A DNA stretch of 14,360 nt from VRUE01 sp050258095 (GTDB lineage Bacteria; Actinomycetota; Thermoleophilia; Solirubrobacterales; 70-9), in contig JBLMYD010000148.1 of the NCBI GenBank assembly GCA_050258095.1, positions 1 through 14,360 of the forward strand, written 5' to 3'. Positions 12,194 through 14,360 of this stretch are shown here, piece after piece (within the stretch, counting starts at the first letter, position 1; each line of letters begins with the position of its first letter). Made by a program: the position numbers and the translations under genes. Under the pieces are notes generated by a model that searched no databases, was not told the origin of the DNA, and saw nothing but the letters and a program-made list of their open reading frames with translations.

Positions 12194-13678
12194 TCAGCGA
12201 GCGGGCGGGCGGTCGAGCAGGACCGCGTTGTTGGAGTAGCCGGTGAAGTTGTGCGAGATCCGTCTCCAGCCGAGGCGGAGCGGGCGCGGCGCCCGGTAGC
12301 GCACCAGCGTCATCCGTCCCAGCGTCGCGTAGCCGACGCGCCGGAAGGCGGCCGGCAGGGCGCTCGCCCGGCGGGGCGGCGGCCGGCCGCTGACCACGTC
12401 GACTTCGCTCACCGGCCGCGGCGCATGCCGCCACTGCTTCCACTTGACCCGGGTCTCACCGCCGCCGAGGTAGAAGGCGAGCGGTTCGTCGCCCTGCTCC
12501 CAGACGAGGATCGCCCGCGGCCCGTGCGACGCGCCGATCGCGCTCGCCACGCGGCGCCAGTCTTCGCGCTGCAGGGCGGGGCGGAAATCGGCGTAGACGC
12601 AGAAGGCGAACAGGTAGGCGACCAGCGCCACGCCGACGGCCGGGCCGAGCCGGCCGGCTCGCGGAGCGGCGATGCCCGCCGCGGCGACGAGCGCCAGCGG
12701 GATCAGCGCCGGCAGCAGGTTCCGGTCGAGGACGTAGTCGTTGCCGACCGCGGCGAAGGCGAGCGCGAGGAGGATCGCGCCGCCGCCGATCGTCAGCGCA
12801 ACGGCCGCGCCGCGCTTCTCCCGCGCGCCACCGCGGAGCAGGAGCAGGGCCACGGCGGCGACGTAGAGCGCGATCGGGATCGCCGCATGCCTGAGCAGTC
12901 CCGTCTCGCCGACGAAGAACGAGGTGCCGGTCTCGCGCAGCCGGCCGAGCAGGCCGAAGCTGGCGATCCAGTCGTTGTTCTTGCCCCGCGCCTGGTGCAG
13001 GGCGATCGGCGCCAGCGCCGCGGCGGCGGCGACGACGCCGCCGAGCGCCCAGAGGACGCGGCGCAGCGGCCGCGCCGCGAGCAGCAGCCAGGCCGCCTCG
13101 ATCGCGAGCGGGAAGAAGGCGAAGTAGTGGGTGGCGAGCGCCAGGGCCGAGAAGGCGGACCAGCCGGCGAGGTCGCGCGCCGCCCCGCTGCGCCGGGCGC
13201 GGAGGAAGAAGAGGAAGGCCGCGGAGGCGAGGAGGACGAGCAGCGCGTACGATCGTGCATCCTGCGAGTACCAGACCAGCACCGGGCTGACGGCGACGAT
13301 CGCCGCGATCGTCAGGCCGACGCGCCGCCCGATCAGCTCGCGGCCGGCGAGGTAGGCGAGGTAGGCGACGGGGACCGTCGCCGTCCCGAACAGCGCCGAG
13401 AGCGAGCGCAGGCCGACCTCGCGTACGCCGAACGCATGCGACCAGAGCCAAGCCAGCAGGTAGTAGAGGGGCGGCGTCGACTCCCCGGCCCAGACCTCGT
13501 GCATCGTCCCGGCGAGGCCGGCGTGCAGGACGCGGCCCGCGGTCACCGCCTCGTCGTGGCGGTAGCTCTGCAGGCCGAGGGTCGAGAACCTGATCGCCGC
13601 CGCCAGCGCCGTGAGCGCGACCAGCGCCCACGGGTACCAGTCGGCGCGTTTCGTCTTGCTGGGGGTGTCGAGGCCCAT
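12194..13678 (-). CDS. ArnT/PMT-like membrane glycosyltransferase (GT-C fold)
   Basis: The 494-aa protein has an N-terminal membrane helix followed by LQSYRHDEAVTAGRVL. Its HDE (41-43) is the acidic first-loop motif of GT-C enzymes (PMT/ArnT/GT39), which use polyprenyl-phosphate sugars. STPPLYYLLAWLWS (67-80) and WYSQDARSYALLVLL (136-150) are further family signatures. About 10-12 hydrophobic helices run to about residue 370, and the soluble C-terminus (about 370-494) is probably extracytoplasmic. It likely adds sugars to a protein, lipid or surface glycan. ATG 13678 is preceded by GGAG directly against the start, which is poorly spaced. It is divergent from, and clearly paralogous to, the gene at 13687, with the same order of motifs. 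The gap to the convergent GH26-like gene is 26 bases. The sugar and acceptor cannot be read from sequence. Confidence 0.85.
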   Translation of the reverse strand: MGLDTPSKTKRADWYPWALVALTALAAAIRFSTLGLQSYRHDEAVTAGRVLHAGLAGTMHEVWAGESTPPLYYLLAWLWSHAFGVREVGLRSLSALFGTATVPVAYLAYLAGRELIGRRVGLTIAAIVAVSPVLVWYSQDARSYALLVLLASAAFLFFLRARRSGAARDLAGWSAFSALALATHYFAFFPLAIEAAWLLLAARPLRRVLWALGGVVAAAAALAPIALHQARGKNNDWIASFGLLGRLRETGTSFFVGETGLLRHAAIPIALYVAAVALLLLRGGAREKRGAAVALTIGGGAILLALAFAAVGNDYVLDRNLLPALIPLALVAAAGIAAPRAGRLGPAVGVALVAYLFAFCVYADFRPALQREDWRRVASAIGASHGPRAILVWEQGDEPLAFYLGGGETRVKWKQWRHAPRPVSEVDVVSGRPPPRRASALPAAFRRVGYATLGRMTLVRYRAPRPLRLGWRRISHNFTGYSNNAVLLDRPPAR

Positions 13679-13686
13679 CTCCGTCG

Positions 13687-14360
13687 ATGCGGATGCGAGT
13701 GATGCGCGGGCGAGAGGGGGCTAGCCTACTCGCGGGCATCGTCGTCCTCGGCGCCCTGCTCCGCTTCGCGACGCTGGACCTGCAGAGCTACCGCTACGAC
13801 GAGGCGGTGACCGTCGCCCGGGTGCTCCACCCGAGCCTCTTCGACACGCTCAGCGCCGTGCCGCGCAGCGAGTCGACGCCGCCGCTCTACTACGCCCTCG
13901 CCTGGCTCTGGTCGCGGGTCTTCGGGACCTCCGAGGTTGGCCTGCGCTCGCTCTCGGCGCTGGCGGGAACGGCCTCGATCGCGGTCGTCTACCTCGCCGC
14001 TCGGGCGCTGCCCCTGCCCCGCCGGGCCGGCCTGATCGCCGCCGCGATCGTCGCCGTCAACCCGGTGCTGATCTGGTTCTCGCAGGACGCCCGCGCCTAC
14101 GCGCTCGTCTTCCTGCTCACGGCGCTCTCGTTCCTCTTCTTCGCGCGGGCGCGGCGCAGCGGCCTGGCGCAGGGCACGACAAGGCGGCGCAGCGGAAAGG
14201 GCGCGGATCTGGCCGGCTGGGCCGCCTTCTCGGCACTGGCTATCGCAACGCACTACTTCGCCGCCTTCGTGGTCATCCCCGAGGCGGTGCTCTTGCTCCT
14301 CGCAGCTCGCGCACATCCCGCCGACGGGACGAAATCCGCGGCCTGGCCGCGGATTTCGTC
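13687..14360 (+). CDS. ArnT/PMT-like membrane glycosyltransferase, 5' part
   Basis: The open frame reaches the window end without a stop. I translated 224 codons by hand. It is a paralogue of the divergent 12194-13678 gene: LQSYRYDEAVTVARVLH (33-49), SESTPPLYYALAWLWS (61-76), EVGLRSLSALAGTA (83-96) and FSQDARAYALVFLL (131-144) match the neighbour almost residue for residue. The acidic DE of the GT-C first loop is present, so this part looks functional. Relative to its paralogue it has 11 extra residues after ARARRSG, flanked by a 12-nt DNA direct repeat. Its last visible codons (from about HPADGTKSAAW) are encoded by a palindromic repeat. Start options in frame are ATG 13687, 13693 and 13702; none has a Shine-Dalgarno. 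The paralogue's N-terminus favours the earliest. Whether the palindrome truncates the protein cannot be seen. Confidence 0.8.
   Translation, partial: MRMRVMRGREGASLLAGIVVLGALLRFATLDLQSYRYDEAVTVARVLHPSLFDTLSAVPRSESTPPLYYALAWLWSRVFGTSEVGLRSLSALAGTASIAVVYLAARALPLPRRAGLIAAAIVAVNPVLIWFSQDARAYALVFLLTALSFLFFARARRSGLAQGTTRRRSGKGADLAGWAAFSALAIATHYFAAFVVIPEAVLLLLAARAHPADGTKSAAWPRIS
14151..14195 (+). repeat. 12-nt direct repeat flanking an 11-codon insertion
   Basis: GCGGCGCAGCGG occurs at 14151-14162 and again at 14184-14195, exactly 33 nt apart. The 33-nt offset equals the 11 extra residues this glycosyltransferase has over its paralogue, and both repeat copies encode an RRSG-type peptide. Duplication with later divergence, or an in-frame insertion with duplicated target, would both leave this pattern. 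Confidence 0.55.
14320..14360. repeat. Palindromic repeat inside the glycosyltransferase gene (copy 2, cut by window end)
   Basis: GACGAAATCCGCGGCC (14328-14343) and its exact reverse complement (14345-14360) flank a single T, giving a perfect 33-nt palindrome that reaches the last base of the window. It is preceded by GCCGACGGG (14320-14328), so the left side reads GCCGACGGGACGAAA. Copy 1 at recQ has the same outer 11-mer, GCCGACGGGAC. The centre of the two copies differs in sequence and length. Confidence 0.65.

Noticed and set aside
1..14360. CRISPR array, tRNA, rRNA, integrase or transposase genes
   Set aside because: I looked on both strands and found no regular spacer-repeat pattern, cloverleaf, rRNA-like stretch or recombinase motif.

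Overview
The DNA is very GC-rich. Most genes are packed with gaps of 0-35 bases, and long antisense frames stay open as expected from GC-biased third positions. A Ser/Thr kinase next to an FHA protein, TANNNT-type -10 elements placed just before start codons, and the overall protein style suggest an actinobacterium. Thermoleophilia/Solirubrobacterales is my best guess, but this is inference. There is no rRNA, tRNA, CRISPR array, integrase or transposase. The window looks chromosomal.

Left part (1-2000, all minus strand): in transcription order, an FHA-plus-helix-turn-helix protein, a secreted PD40 beta-propeller protein, a strong intrinsic terminator, and the first 35 codons of a Ser/Thr kinase that runs off the window. 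Kinase and FHA protein may form a phospho-signalling module.

Centre (2098-8365): genes of the oxidative pentose phosphate pathway. rpiA and a BBE-like FAD oxidoreductase form a plus-strand pair. Next comes a two-gene cassette whose start codon lies in an 8-bp inverted repeat: an unknown 165-aa protein translationally coupled to an AbiEii-like nucleotidyltransferase. It resembles an autoregulated toxin-antitoxin unit. pgl and gnd follow on the minus strand and zwf diverges on the plus strand. Together they cover glucose-6-phosphate to ribose-5-phosphate (Zwf, Pgl, Gnd, RpiA). The gnd and zwf start codons overlap in the tetranucleotide CATG, so each promoter must lie inside the other gene. Both dehydrogenases carry residues that suggest NAD+ rather than NADP+ use.

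Right part (8366-14360): an FTR1/EfeU-type iron permease behind a palindromic operator candidate, a RecQ helicase lacking a recognisable winged-helix domain, a secreted GH26-like glycoside hydrolase, and two divergent paralogous membrane glycosyltransferases of the ArnT/PMT type. The second of these is cut by the window end.

The main non-coding find is a pair of related palindromes sharing GCCGACGGGAC. One contains the recQ stop codon. The other lies inside the last glycosyltransferase reading frame and is cut at the window edge. They look like a dispersed palindromic repeat family that can enter coding sequence.
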